NCBI GenBank assembly: GCA_902790905.1
Contig: CADATO010000004.1
Span: 1-64,000, forward strand
DNA length: 64,000 nucleotides
Reading direction: 5' to 3'
DNA from: an uncultured Eubacteriales bacterium
GTDB lineage: Bacteria > Bacillota > Clostridia > Peptostreptococcales > Anaerovoracaceae
Below, in pieces: positions 53,399 through 62,545 of the stretch. How positions within the stretch are numbered: position 1 is the stretch's first letter; every line of letters begins with the position of its first letter. The notes beneath the pieces were generated by a model. That model ran no database searches and was not told the DNA's origin. It saw only the letters and a list, made by a program, of their open reading frames with translations. The position numbers and the translations under genes are program-made.

Positions 53399-55876
53399 AT
53401 GAACCAGAAAACATTGCAAGTTCTTGAATACGGAAAGATCATCGACATGCTTCAGGAGGAGGCAGGGTCGGAGTTGACGCGTGCGCGCATCGCCGAACTT
53501 TCGCCCATGACGGATCCGTACGACATCCGGGACGGGCTGGACGAGACGGGCGAAGCGGTGCAGCTCATCACAATGAAGGGGCCGCTGCCGGTCGGAAACT
53601 TCTATGATATTTCCGGCTCGCTGAACATGGCGAAGAAGGGCGGCACGCTCACGATGGCGGAGCTGCTCCGGATCATGTACAACCTCACAGCGGCGCGCAA
53701 TGTGGCGCAGTTTTTGAAGCACGACGTGCCGGAGATCCCGCTCATCCAGAGCATGGGCGAGGTCATCGGGGTGTTCCGCGGACTCGAAGATGAGATCGAC
53801 CGTTGCATCCTGTCCGAGGATGAGATGAGCGACACGGCGAGTCCGGAGCTCCGTGATATCCGCCGCAAGATCGCCCAGAAGAACGAAGCGATCAAGGTCC
53901 GCATGGACCATCTCGTCAACAGCCAGCAGACCCGTGCGTACCTGCAGGACGCCATCGTCACGATGCGCGACGGCAGATATGTCGTGCCGGTCAAGGCGGA
54001 GTGCAAGGGGCAGATCCCCGGCATTGTCCACGACCAGAGCGCGAGCGGGCAGACGCTGTTCATCGAGCCGCAGGCGGTCGTCGTGCTGAACAACGACCTG
54101 CGCCAGCTCGAAGTGGATGAGCAGACAGAGATCACCAGGATCCTGCAGGAACTCTCGAGCCGCGCGGCAGAGCACTATGCGGGCATCATGAACAACCAGG
54201 AACTGCTCGTCAAACTCGACTTTATCAATGCAAAGGGCAGACTGGCGCTGCGCATGGGCGCCGAAAAGCCGACGATCTCGACGGGGCTTCCCGGCAGCGC
54301 GGCAGGAAACGGCAGTGCGTCAGGAAGCGGCAGCGCCGGCGGCAGTGGCGTGCTGCAGCTGAGAAAAGCGCGCCATCCGCTGATCGACCCGAAGAAGGTC
54401 GTGCCGATCGACATCACGATCGGGCAGAAAGAGGACGACCCGGCCGGGAGCGGCTGGAATGCCCTGATCATCACCGGCCCGAACACCGGCGGCAAGACTG
54501 TCACGCTGAAGACCTGCGGCCTGCTCGCCATGATGGCCCAGACCGGCCTGCACATCCCGGCGATGGAAGGCAGCCTCGTGCCGATCTACGAAGACATCTT
54601 CGCGGACATCGGCGACGAGCAGAGCATCGAGCAGAGCCTGTCGACCTTCTCGTCCCACATGACCAACATCGTCCACATCTGCGAAGAAGCACGCCCCGGC
54701 ACCCTCGTGCTGGTGGATGAGCTCGGCGCCGGCACGGACCCCCTCGAAGGGGCGGCGCTGGCGATCTCGATCCTGGAGGACCTGATCGACAAAGGCGCGC
54801 AGGTGCTCGCGACGACGCACTATACAGAACTGAAAAAGTACGCACTGACCAAACCCGGCGTCCAGAACGCCAGCATGCAGTTTGACGTGGAAACGCTCAG
54901 TCCCACCTACAAGCTGATCGTCGGCATTCCCGGCCGTTCCAACGCGTTTGAGATCTCGAAGAAACTCGGTCTCGCACCGGAGCTGATCGACAAGGCCCGC
55001 ACGCTCATGGAGAGCGGCGAGATGGAATTTGAGGACGTCATCGGCGCGATCGAGGCGGACAGAAAGGCCGCCGAGGCGGAGCGCGATGAGGCGGCGCTGC
55101 TCAACGTGGAGATGAAAAAGCTCCGCGAGGAAGCGGCCGCCGAGAGAAAGCGCATCGACAAGGAACGCGACCGCATTCTCAATGAAGCGCGCGCGGAGGC
55201 AAGAGCCATGGTCGAGGAAGCGGAGGACTTCTCGCAGGATATCCGCGAGGAGCTCAAGGAACTCGCCAAGCTGGAGTCGATGGGCGAGCGCACCAGAAAG
55301 TTCGATAACAGCCGCCGCAAGATCAAGGATGCGGCCGGCCGCTACAAAGACAAATACACCAAGGAAATCAACGACAACCCGGTCCGGATCGAAGATGTCA
55401 AGGTCGGCGACTGGGTCAAGGTCGTCAGCATGCAGCAGAACGGCGAAGTGCAGAGCCTGCCGGACAACAAGGGGGACCTCACCGTCAAGATCGGCAACCT
55501 GAAGGTCAAGGTCAAGGCGGAGGATCTCATGATCCTGCCGGACGGCCGCGCCAAGAAGAAGGCGGCGAAGCTCGACAACGCCAAGAAGAACAAGAGCCAG
55601 TACGGCAGCCTGTACCGCAGCAAGTCGCAGAGCGTCAGCGTGCAGACCGATGTGCGCGGGCAGCAGGCCGAGGAAGCGCTCGATCATGTGACCAAGTACA
55701 TCGACGACGCATTCATGGCGGGACTCAAGGAAGTCACCATCGTCCACGGCCGCGGCGAAGGAATCCTGATGAAGGTGATCCGCGACGAACTCAAGCGCAA
55801 CAAGCACGTGAAAAGCTTCCGCCGCGGAGGCTATAATGAAGGCGGCGACGGCGTGACGATTGTTGCATTAAAATAG
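53399..55876 (+). CDS. mutS2: Endonuclease MutS2 (ribosome-rescue and recombination ATPase)
   Basis: ATG 53399 (MNQKTLQVLEYGKIIDMLQE) matches the conserved start, although its ribosome site is weak. The 825-residue product has the clamp region, Walker A GPNTGGKT near 360, and Walker B LVLVDELGAGTDPLEGAAL near 435. A long coiled coil follows (about 530-640), then a KOW-like domain (IEDVKVGDWVKVVSMQQNGE), and a C-terminal Smr nuclease domain with VDVRGQQAEEALDHV and IVHGRGEGIL. MutS2 splits collided ribosomes and suppresses recombination. A Gly/Ser-rich insert (AAGNGSASGSGSAGGSG) at about 300-318, just before the ATPase domain, is unusual. Confidence 0.95.
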   Translation: MNQKTLQVLEYGKIIDMLQEEAGSELTRARIAELSPMTDPYDIRDGLDETGEAVQLITMKGPLPVGNFYDISGSLNMAKKGGTLTMAELLRIMYNLTAARNVAQFLKHDVPEIPLIQSMGEVIGVFRGLEDEIDRCILSEDEMSDTASPELRDIRRKIAQKNEAIKVRMDHLVNSQQTRAYLQDAIVTMRDGRYVVPVKAECKGQIPGIVHDQSASGQTLFIEPQAVVVLNNDLRQLEVDEQTEITRILQELSSRAAEHYAGIMNNQELLVKLDFINAKGRLALRMGAEKPTISTGLPGSAAGNGSASGSGSAGGSGVLQLRKARHPLIDPKKVVPIDITIGQKEDDPAGSGWNALIITGPNTGGKTVTLKTCGLLAMMAQTGLHIPAMEGSLVPIYEDIFADIGDEQSIEQSLSTFSSHMTNIVHICEEARPGTLVLVDELGAGTDPLEGAALAISILEDLIDKGAQVLATTHYTELKKYALTKPGVQNASMQFDVETLSPTYKLIVGIPGRSNAFEISKKLGLAPELIDKARTLMESGEMEFEDVIGAIEADRKAAEAERDEAALLNVEMKKLREEAAAERKRIDKERDRILNEARAEARAMVEEAEDFSQDIREELKELAKLESMGERTRKFDNSRRKIKDAAGRYKDKYTKEINDNPVRIEDVKVGDWVKVVSMQQNGEVQSLPDNKGDLTVKIGNLKVKVKAEDLMILPDGRAKKKAAKLDNAKKNKSQYGSLYRSKSQSVSVQTDVRGQQAEEALDHVTKYIDDAFMAGLKEVTIVHGRGEGILMKVIRDELKRNKHVKSFRRGGYNEGGDGVTIVALK

Positions 55877-56129
55877 CGGCATCGCATAGGAATAGCGGTC
55901 ACCGAGTTGGTATATGGAGAAGCAGCGTTCCCGGCGCAGATGTCGTTCCCTGAACGCATCGTTGCGAGTGAACGGAAGAATCGCCACGCAGCAGAGCTGC
56001 TGCGATTCCCGTATGGGCTCTGCGCGCCGTATCAAGATACGGGCAGAGCCGCAAGCGAGCACAGATGCGTGAAGGGAATGCATCTGACAGCCGGGAACTG
56101 ATTACAGATACAATGAGGAGAACATCGGT
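55877..56129 (+). other. Leader region with three alternating pairing segments
   Basis: GCAGAGC (55991-55997), GCTCTGC (56017-56023) and GCAGAGC (56043-56049) are exactly 26 bp apart, so the middle one can pair with either neighbour. The downstream option contains an inner CCGTAT/ATACGG stem. The octamer GCGATTCC lies at 56002-56009. No T tract is present. A leader regulating the aldo/keto reductase gene is possible. Confidence 0.45.
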
Positions 56130-57269
56130 ATGGATATTTTCAATGGAGCGAAGAAACTCGGCTTTGGCCTGATGCGTCTGCCGCTCACCAACCCGAACGA
56201 CGAGGGCAGCATCGACATCGAGCTGGCAAAGAAGATGGTGGACGCCTTCATCGAGCAGGGGTTCACGTATTTCGATACCGCGTGGATGTACCACGATTTC
56301 AAGAGCGAAGAAGCAGCCAAAGAGATCCTCACGAGCCGCTACCCGCGCGAGGCGTACACACTTGCGACGAAGCTGCACGCGGGCTTTATCAGCAGCAAGG
56401 AGGACCGCGAAAAGGTCTTCCAGGAACAGCTGCGCAAGACGGGCGCGGAGTATTTTGATTACTATCTGCTGCACGACGTCGGGGCGGAGCGGTATCCGAA
56501 GTATGAAGAGCTCGACTGCTTCGGTTTCATGATGGAGAAGAAAGCGCAGGGGCTGGTGAAGCATATCGGTTTTTCGATGCACGACAGCCCGGAGATGCTG
56601 GACAAGGTCCTGACGGAACATCCGGAAGTGGAGTTCGTGCAGCTGCAGGTCAACTGGATTGACTGGGACAGCCCGGGCATCCGCGCAGGGGAGGCCTGTG
56701 CCGTCGCGGAGAAACACGGCGTACCGGTCATCGTCATGGAGCCTGTCAAAGGCGGCACCCTTGCGCAGCGCGTGCCGGCGGAAGTGGAATCCGCATTCAA
56801 GGCGTATCATCCGGACATGTCCGTTCCCTCGTGGGCGATCCGGTTCGCAGCCAGCGCCTCGCCGGTCGGCATGGTGCTCTCCGGCATGAGCAACATGGAG
56901 CAGCTGCTGGACAACACCGGCTATATGAAGGAGTTCCAGCCGCTGAATGAAGAGGAAATGGCGGTGATCAAAAGCGCGGTCGATATCATGAACGCGTCGA
57001 TTGCGATTCCGTGCACGGGGTGCTCGTACTGCACCAACGGATGCCCGATGAACATCGCGATCCCGAAATACTTCTCGCTCTACAACGCCGACCAGCAGGA
57101 GCGCGAGGACAAGGACTGGATGCCGCAGGAGGAATACTACAGCCGCCTGACGAGCGTCTTCGGCAAGGCCAGCGAGTGCATCGCGTGCGGCCAGTGCGAA
57201 GAGGTCTGCCCGCAGCATCTGCCGATCATCGAAAACCTCAAGACGGTCGCGGAGCATTTTGAGGGCTGA
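56130..57269 (+). CDS. Aldo/keto reductase with C-terminal 4Fe-4S domain
   Basis: The 379-residue protein begins with an aldo/keto-reductase barrel: [20 protein letters not shown], then [20 protein letters not shown] with the catalytic Asp and Tyr, [10 protein letters not shown] with the catalytic Lys, and [19 protein letters not shown]. The last about 100 residues add [19 protein letters not shown] and [16 protein letters not shown], two cysteine sets for Fe-S clusters. This type is common in anaerobes and probably links carbonyl reduction to ferredoxin-like electron flow. The substrate is unknown. GAGGAGAACATCGGT precedes the ATG. The octamer at 57003-57010 reads Ile-Ala-Ile-Pro. Confidence 0.92.
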   Translation: MDIFNGAKKLGFGLMRLPLTNPNDEGSIDIELAKKMVDAFIEQGFTYFDTAWMYHDFKSEEAAKEILTSRYPREAYTLATKLHAGFISSKEDREKVFQEQLRKTGAEYFDYYLLHDVGAERYPKYEELDCFGFMMEKKAQGLVKHIGFSMHDSPEMLDKVLTEHPEVEFVQLQVNWIDWDSPGIRAGEACAVAEKHGVPVIVMEPVKGGTLAQRVPAEVESAFKAYHPDMSVPSWAIRFAASASPVGMVLSGMSNMEQLLDNTGYMKEFQPLNEEEMAVIKSAVDIMNASIAIPCTGCSYCTNGCPMNIAIPKYFSLYNADQQEREDKDWMPQEEYYSRLTSVFGKASECIACGQCEEVCPQHLPIIENLKTVAEHFEG

Positions 57270-57447
57270 ATGCCGCGCTGCCGGCGCAAAGTGCCGCTTA
57301 GCCTTAAAATAAAATAAGGAAAAATAAGGAAAGCGATAAGACAATCCAAAAGAACTCTTTAGAGGCTTGCACGATAATAAATGATGTCTCAGGCCGTTTA
57401 CGGCGGCCTGCGGATAGACATCTGTGCAGGGAATTCTGGGGAGAATT

Positions 57448-58542
57448 ATGGATTTACAAAAGAAAAGAGACTATTCATTTGATGCTGTACGCGGGTTCTG
57501 CATGTTCCTGATCCCGCTGCAGCATTTTCTTGCGGCTGACAAGCCGTTCGTGTATGGGTCGGTGGGGGGATATCTCTATCTTGTCATCGACCTGTTTGTG
57601 ATGCAGGTGTTTTTCTTTTTGTCCGGCTATTTCTCCAAAAATGCAGCGCGCGGCCGCCAGATCGCGGCTGGTTCGCTTCTCTGGCCCGTGATCGTCATGT
57701 GGCTGGCGTGCGGACTTGTGCGCGTTGCCGGCTTTGCGATTCCCATAAGACTGTACCGCCCGCCGTATGCGATGTGGTTCCTTCTTTGCCTGTTTTATTA
57801 CAGGATGTTCCAGACGGCGTACCTGAAGATCCCGCATCTTGCCGGCGTTGTCTTTGTGCTTGGACTTCTTATCGGACTCGTGCCTTTTATCGGCCGTGAT
57901 TTCGCACTGGCACGGGCAATCAACTGGATGCCGTACTTTCTGCTTGGCTATTATTGTCAGCCCGCTCATATCAGCAGGCTCCGGTCGCTCAAAGGCTGGC
58001 AGACTGCGGGGCTTCTGGCGGTGCTGCTCGGAGGCATATGGCTGTTCCTGCGGTATGCGGCGTTTGATGCCTATAAAGCTGTGCAGATGGCGGATTCGTA
58101 TGCAGGGATGCATGTGACGGTCTGGCAGGGAATCGCTCTTCACATTGTGGTTTTCTTTACAGGAATCGCTTTTCTTGTCGTTCTGCTCAATTTGTTTAAA
58201 GGCAGGCAGGACCGGCCCGGACTATGGTCCTGGATCGGGCAGCACACCATGCCGGTCTATATTTTCCATCTGCCTGTCAAATATCTGCTGTATCGCTTCG
58301 GCATTGGATTCGGGGTCTTGCAGTTTTCTGCCGGAAGTCTGCCCGCGTGCATGTGCGTCGCGGCGCTCGCTTTTGTTGTGACGGTAGTTCTTGCTACGCC
58401 GCCATTCAACTGGCTGTACGATCTGCTTTTTGTGCGATCCCTTGCGGCATTAAAATGGTGCGCCGGGCATATGCTTGTGCCGGCCGGGGCAGTTGTGCAG
58501 AAGGTCTTTGACCGCGGCCTGAAGCTGCTGCGTTTGACGTGA
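57448..58542 (+). CDS. Acyltransferase-3 family membrane protein
   Basis: ATG 57448 (MDLQKKRDYSFDAVRGFCMF) follows GGGGAGAATT. The 364-residue product has about ten hydrophobic segments. The family start FDAVRGFCMFLIPLQHF carries the conserved Arg and His, and VMQVFFFLSGYFSK follows. Members O-acylate wall polymers, exopolysaccharides or glycans on the outer face of the membrane. The acceptor is unknown. Codon use is slightly less biased than in the dcw genes. Three octamers fall inside it (57736, 58129, 58162), the densest group. Confidence 0.85.
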   Translation: MDLQKKRDYSFDAVRGFCMFLIPLQHFLAADKPFVYGSVGGYLYLVIDLFVMQVFFFLSGYFSKNAARGRQIAAGSLLWPVIVMWLACGLVRVAGFAIPIRLYRPPYAMWFLLCLFYYRMFQTAYLKIPHLAGVVFVLGLLIGLVPFIGRDFALARAINWMPYFLLGYYCQPAHISRLRSLKGWQTAGLLAVLLGGIWLFLRYAAFDAYKAVQMADSYAGMHVTVWQGIALHIVVFFTGIAFLVVLLNLFKGRQDRPGLWSWIGQHTMPVYIFHLPVKYLLYRFGIGFGVLQFSAGSLPACMCVAALAFVVTVVLATPPFNWLYDLLFVRSLAALKWCAGHMLVPAGAVVQKVFDRGLKLLRLT

Positions 58543-58561
58543 TGAATAAAGATCTATCGGG

Positions 58562-58585
58562 GAGGCCGCTGCGGCGGTCTCTTTT
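58562..58585 (+). terminator. Terminator after the acyltransferase gene
   Basis: GAGGCCGC and GCGGTCTC (one wobble) pair around TGCG and run into TTTT. Confidence 0.75.
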
Positions 58586-58626
58586 GCTGTGTGGATAGTT
58601 TGGCGGTCAGGCAACGCCATTTGTGG

Positions 58627-58641
58627 TATAGTAATACAGTT
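58627..58641 (+). promoter_or_regulatory. -10 box very close to the MATE start
   Basis: TATAGT at 58627-58632 lies only 9 bp before the ATG at 58642, so the mRNA from it would be almost leaderless. The -35 is not clear. No ribosome site is visible before this ATG. Confidence 0.4.
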
Positions 58642-60078
58642 ATGAGTAAGACTGACGGAGTTGAGACAGAAAAGCTAAACAACGAAAAGCCGGACAATGC
58701 CGGCAGATTGGAGACCGGGCAGGCAAAAAAAGAAGATAAGAGACTCTATACGCTGCGTGAGCAGACGCCGGCGAAGGCGGTCGTCTCAATGGGCGTGCCG
58801 CTCATCGCGGGCATGTGCATCATGGTGCTGTACAACCTGGTCGATACGTTTTTCATAGGCCTTTTGCACGACGACTACCAGCTCGCGGCGGTGAACCTCG
58901 CCTATCCGGTGATGATGGTGATGATCGCCGTCTCGAACATGGTCGGGGCCGGCTGCTCGTCGCTCATCGCCAGGAGCATGGGCGCGGGCGATATGGACAA
59001 GGCGTGCCACACGCTCACGACCGGCTTTGTGCTCACGGTGATCAACAGCGCCATCGTGGCCGGGGCGGGCCTTCTTTTGCTGCCGCAGATCGCGGCGGGG
59101 CTCGGCGCGAAGGAAAACACGATGGCCTTCACGCAGCAGTACACCGGCATTCTGCTGGCCGGCGCGCTGTTCACAATGGGCAATTACACGATCGGGCAGC
59201 TTTTGCGCAGCGAGGGCTCGGCGAAGTATTCGATCGTCGGGATGGTGCTCGGCACAGTGGTCAACATCGTGCTCGATCCGCTGTTCATTTTCACCTTTGG
59301 CATGGAGATCCGCGGGGCGGCCATCGCGACGGTCCTCGGCAACACGGCGGGTCTTGGCGTGTCGCTGCTGCTGTATGCGCGCGGAAAGACGCTGCTGCGG
59401 CCGGCCGGGCGATTCCTTAAGCCAACGGAAGACATCCTCCGCGAAGTCTACTGGGTCGGCGTGCCTGCATCTTTGGAAACGCTCCTTACCTCGGCGGCCT
59501 ACATCGTCAACAACCACCTCGCCGTCTCGTACGGGGAACTGACCGTGGCGGCCATGGGTGTGGCGCAGAAGATCCTCTCGCTCGGGAACTACATCTACCA
59601 GGGGTTTGCGGCGGGGACGCAGCCGATCATGGGCTACAACTACGGAGCCGGGAACTTTCGCCGGATGCTCGCGGTGCTGAAGGCGGGCGTACTCGTTGTC
59701 AGCGGCACGGAACTGTGCGTCATGCTCATCTACGGGCTCTTTGCGCCGTTCTGGATCGGGCTGTTCTCGCAGACGCCGGAGGTCATCGCGACAGGAGCGA
59801 AAGTGCTGCGGGCGGTGATGTGGATCCTGCCGTTCGTCGGGGCGGTGTCGATGAGCCGCATGTCGTTCCAGGCGATGGGCAAGCCGCAGTACGCATTCGG
59901 CATCACGGTGATGCGTCAGCTGGTGCTGTACGTGCCGTTGCTGCTCGTTCTCAACCGGGCATTCGGCTTTGCCGGCATGATCTGGGCGCAGCCGGTGACG
60001 GAGCTCATCATGATGGCCGTGTCGGTGAGCCTTCTGGTGCGGACGATCCGCAGGGAGGCAAATCATTTGCCCGAATAG
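58642..60078 (+). CDS. MATE-family multidrug/toxin exporter
   Basis: I take ATG 58642 (MSKTDGVETEKLNNEKPDNA) as start. A GTG at 58591 is possible but lies upstream of the -10 box. The 478-residue product has a charged start and twelve membrane segments: PAKAVVSMGVPLIAGMCIMV, LYNLVDTFFIGLL, then PVMMVMIAVSNMVGAGCSSL. The second half mirrors this, with GVPASLETLLTSAAYIVNN and GTQPIMGYNYGAGNFRRM. MATE proteins export cationic drugs or metabolites with Na+ or H+ gradients. The octamer at 59409-59416 is the last in the window. Confidence 0.92.
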   Translation: MSKTDGVETEKLNNEKPDNAGRLETGQAKKEDKRLYTLREQTPAKAVVSMGVPLIAGMCIMVLYNLVDTFFIGLLHDDYQLAAVNLAYPVMMVMIAVSNMVGAGCSSLIARSMGAGDMDKACHTLTTGFVLTVINSAIVAGAGLLLLPQIAAGLGAKENTMAFTQQYTGILLAGALFTMGNYTIGQLLRSEGSAKYSIVGMVLGTVVNIVLDPLFIFTFGMEIRGAAIATVLGNTAGLGVSLLLYARGKTLLRPAGRFLKPTEDILREVYWVGVPASLETLLTSAAYIVNNHLAVSYGELTVAAMGVAQKILSLGNYIYQGFAAGTQPIMGYNYGAGNFRRMLAVLKAGVLVVSGTELCVMLIYGLFAPFWIGLFSQTPEVIATGAKVLRAVMWILPFVGAVSMSRMSFQAMGKPQYAFGITVMRQLVLYVPLLLVLNRAFGFAGMIWAQPVTELIMMAVSVSLLVRTIRREANHLPE

Positions 60079-60344
60079 TGACCAAGGGCGATAAAAAACG
60101 TCGCTTCATGCATTCTTAATATAATAAAGAGCTTGGCGGGATATAATCCTGTCTAGTTATATTGCCATTCCAGCAAAGTGTGCAACATGCACATTTGTAC
60201 TGAGAAATATGCAACGGCTTGTATCTCGATTTCTAAGAAACGAAATCATATACTTGATGTAGTCAAATAGCGCAGTTTGGCACTAATAACGCAATTTTAA
60301 TTGGTTGGAAAACTTCTGGGCATGATACAGAAAGGAGGTATGAG

Positions 60345-61163
60345 ATGAGCCGGCTTGTTCATATTGCACTGGTTCAATTCGATAGTATTATTAACAGGCC
60401 GAAAGAGAACGCGGCCCGAGCGGTATCTTTTATCGAAGAAGCATCAAAAGAAGGAGCTCAAATCGTTTGTTTTCCTGAACTCTTTTCAACAGGCTATCAC
60501 ATAGACCAGGTTGGGCCGCATCTCAGTGAGGTGGCAGAAAGTCTTGATGGGGCAACCATAAGTACTTTAAGAGAAGCTGCCAAGAATAATGGTTGTTATG
60601 TAATTGCACCGGTTGCTCTGAAAAAAGAAACTCCTGGTATCTACTACAATTCAGCGGTAGTGATCGGAGATGATGGATCTATTATCGGTGTTTATGACAA
60701 ACATCACGCATGCTTCGATGAGGGAAAAGTCTATAAAGACGGCCACGATATCCCTGTCTTTGAAACGAAGTACGGGACGATCGGTATCATGATTTGCTAT
60801 GATATGGGGTTTCCAGAAATTGCAAGAATTCTCACGCTCAAAGGAGCTGAATTAATTTTTGTGCCGAGTGCCTGGTGTGAACAGGATGCAGACATGTGGA
60901 ATATCCAGGTGCCTGCACGAGGGCTTGAGAATCTCGTATTTGTAGCAGCAAATAATCGCTGTGGAACGGAGGGTGAAACACATTTCTTCGGGAACAGCAA
61001 GGTAGTTAATTGGCGGGGGAAGGTACTCTCTGAAAGCAAAGGCGATAAAGAGGAGATCATTCACGCAGTGGTTGATCTGGACGAACTTGTATCTGCTAGA
61101 GAAACTATCAAATACCTCAAAGACCGCAGACCGGAAAGTTATGCCGTTATTTCCGAAGCATAA
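60345..61163 (+). CDS. Carbon-nitrogen hydrolase (nitrilase superfamily amidase)
   Basis: The 272-residue product has the catalytic triad of the family: Glu45 in CFPELFSTGY, Lys119 in YDKHHACFDEGK and Cys151 in IMICYDMGFPEIAR. Such enzymes hydrolyse amides, carbamoyl groups or nitriles. The setting next to an NCS1-type permease suggests a nitrogen compound such as an N-carbamoyl or ring-opened base derivative. AGAAAGGAGG precedes the ATG. Codons are clearly AT-richer than in the genes to the left, and no octamer is present, both signs of recent acquisition. A 15-bp gap leads to the permease. Confidence 0.9.
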   Translation: MSRLVHIALVQFDSIINRPKENAARAVSFIEEASKEGAQIVCFPELFSTGYHIDQVGPHLSEVAESLDGATISTLREAAKNNGCYVIAPVALKKETPGIYYNSAVVIGDDGSIIGVYDKHHACFDEGKVYKDGHDIPVFETKYGTIGIMICYDMGFPEIARILTLKGAELIFVPSAWCEQDADMWNIQVPARGLENLVFVAANNRCGTEGETHFFGNSKVVNWRGKVLSESKGDKEEIIHAVVDLDELVSARETIKYLKDRRPESYAVISEA

Positions 61164-61177
61164 AAAGGAGGCTAACA

Positions 61178-62524
61178 ATGAGTAAACAGAAAGAAAACGG
61201 GGAAGTTCTCTTTAACGACTATGAGGCGTCCCCGGTACCTGAAGATAAACATATGTCATGGCTGAGCCAGGGTGCTGTGTGGGTTGGTGTAGGCTTCTGC
61301 CTGGCCGCAATTTCCACCGGCGGTGTGCTCGCAAATGGACTTGGCTTTAAGGGTATGGTCCTGGCAACGATATGCGGGGGTCTGATCCTGACATTGATCG
61401 CCTGCTTTGTAGGCATCGTAGGTGCAACCACCCACCTCCCCTCTGCTATGACAACAAGATTTAGTTTTGGTACGAACGGAGCTAGAGTCTTTGGCTTGAT
61501 TCTTGCATTCTGCAACTTCGGCTGGTTTGCTTTCCAGGCAGACCTGTTCGGCAGCACTGTTGTCACTCTGCTCAAGCAGATGACAGGGGCAGATGTACCG
61601 CAGGTTCTTTGTACTGTATTAGGCGCACTTGCTATGATGATTACTGCGATTATCGGTTTCCGTGGCATTAAATGGTTGTCTAATGTTGCGGTACCACTTC
61701 TGTTCGTGCTGTCTATTGTTGCAGTTGTAATGACATTGCAGAGAATTCCGTTCTCGGAAATCTCCGCATGTGGTCCGGTCGATGTGGCAATTCCGTTTAC
61801 AGTTGGCGTAGCAGCAGTTGTTGGTAATTCTGCAGTCGGTGTTGTCATCGTATCCGACTTCACACGGTATTCTGCAAAGAAGTCTGATGCAGTTAAAGGT
61901 TGTATCCTCGGATACTTTGTCGGTTATGTTCCCATTCTTCTCATGGGCGGTCTGTTCACATATGCATTCAATAACTGGAATGTTGTTGAAGTCATGCTTG
62001 TCGAACTCGGCATGGGCATGATTGGTGCTTTTGTTCTGATCCTTGCTCAGTGGACAACTAATGATAACAACCTTTATCAGTCGGTACTCGGCCTCTCTAA
62101 TGTTCTTGCTGGAAAAGTTCCTTATGTCCGTTGGAAACTGACGCTCGTTGTTGGTCTGATCAGTACTGTGATTTCTTCGTTCGGTCTGGTTGCCCGCTAC
62201 ACTGGATTCCTTTCGATCCTGACTGCAACGATCCCGGCTGTTGGCGGCATTATCATTTCCGACTTCTATTTCCTGAACAAGAACGGTTATGACTTTGCTC
62301 TCATTGAGAAGGATCTGCTTCCAAAGTGGAAGTGGAATGCGATTATCGCCTGGGGTGTTGCAATTCTAGTTGGCCTTTTCATGAATACACCGCCTACGGG
62401 GTTTGGCGTACCGTTCATGGTTGCGCTGTCGACCGTCGTTCCGACTCCGATTGTTGGCATGGTCGTTGCGTTTGTTATGAATATGATTCTTTATCCGGTA
62501 TTTAATAAGAAAGCAACAGCATAG
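61178..62524 (+). CDS. NCS1/CodB-type permease (cytosine-like)
   Basis: The 448-residue membrane protein has about twelve helices. It starts with a soluble EDKHMSWLSQGAVWVGVGFC and has IVGATTHLPSAMTTRFSFGT, the usual place of substrate contacts in NCS1 proteins, then VSDFTRYSAKKSDAVKGCIL and QWTTNDNNLYQSVLGLSNVL, both typical of CodB-like purine/pyrimidine permeases. The ligand is probably a nucleobase, hydantoin or similar heterocycle taken up with H+ or Na+. AAAAGGAGG precedes the ATG. It stands in an operon with the amidase and the DUF1177 gene. Confidence 0.9.
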   Translation: MSKQKENGEVLFNDYEASPVPEDKHMSWLSQGAVWVGVGFCLAAISTGGVLANGLGFKGMVLATICGGLILTLIACFVGIVGATTHLPSAMTTRFSFGTNGARVFGLILAFCNFGWFAFQADLFGSTVVTLLKQMTGADVPQVLCTVLGALAMMITAIIGFRGIKWLSNVAVPLLFVLSIVAVVMTLQRIPFSEISACGPVDVAIPFTVGVAAVVGNSAVGVVIVSDFTRYSAKKSDAVKGCILGYFVGYVPILLMGGLFTYAFNNWNVVEVMLVELGMGMIGAFVLILAQWTTNDNNLYQSVLGLSNVLAGKVPYVRWKLTLVVGLISTVISSFGLVARYTGFLSILTATIPAVGGIIISDFYFLNKNGYDFALIEKDLLPKWKWNAIIAWGVAILVGLFMNTPPTGFGVPFMVALSTVVPTPIVGMVVAFVMNMILYPVFNKKATA

Positions 62525-62545
62525 AAATCTAGAATAAGAAGGTGA

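Noticed and set aside
60079-60344. A riboswitch before the nitrilase/permease operon
   Set aside because: The 266-bp gap is AT-rich with only short dyads such as TTTCTAAGAAA. I could not match it to a known purine, guanidine or other riboswitch core.
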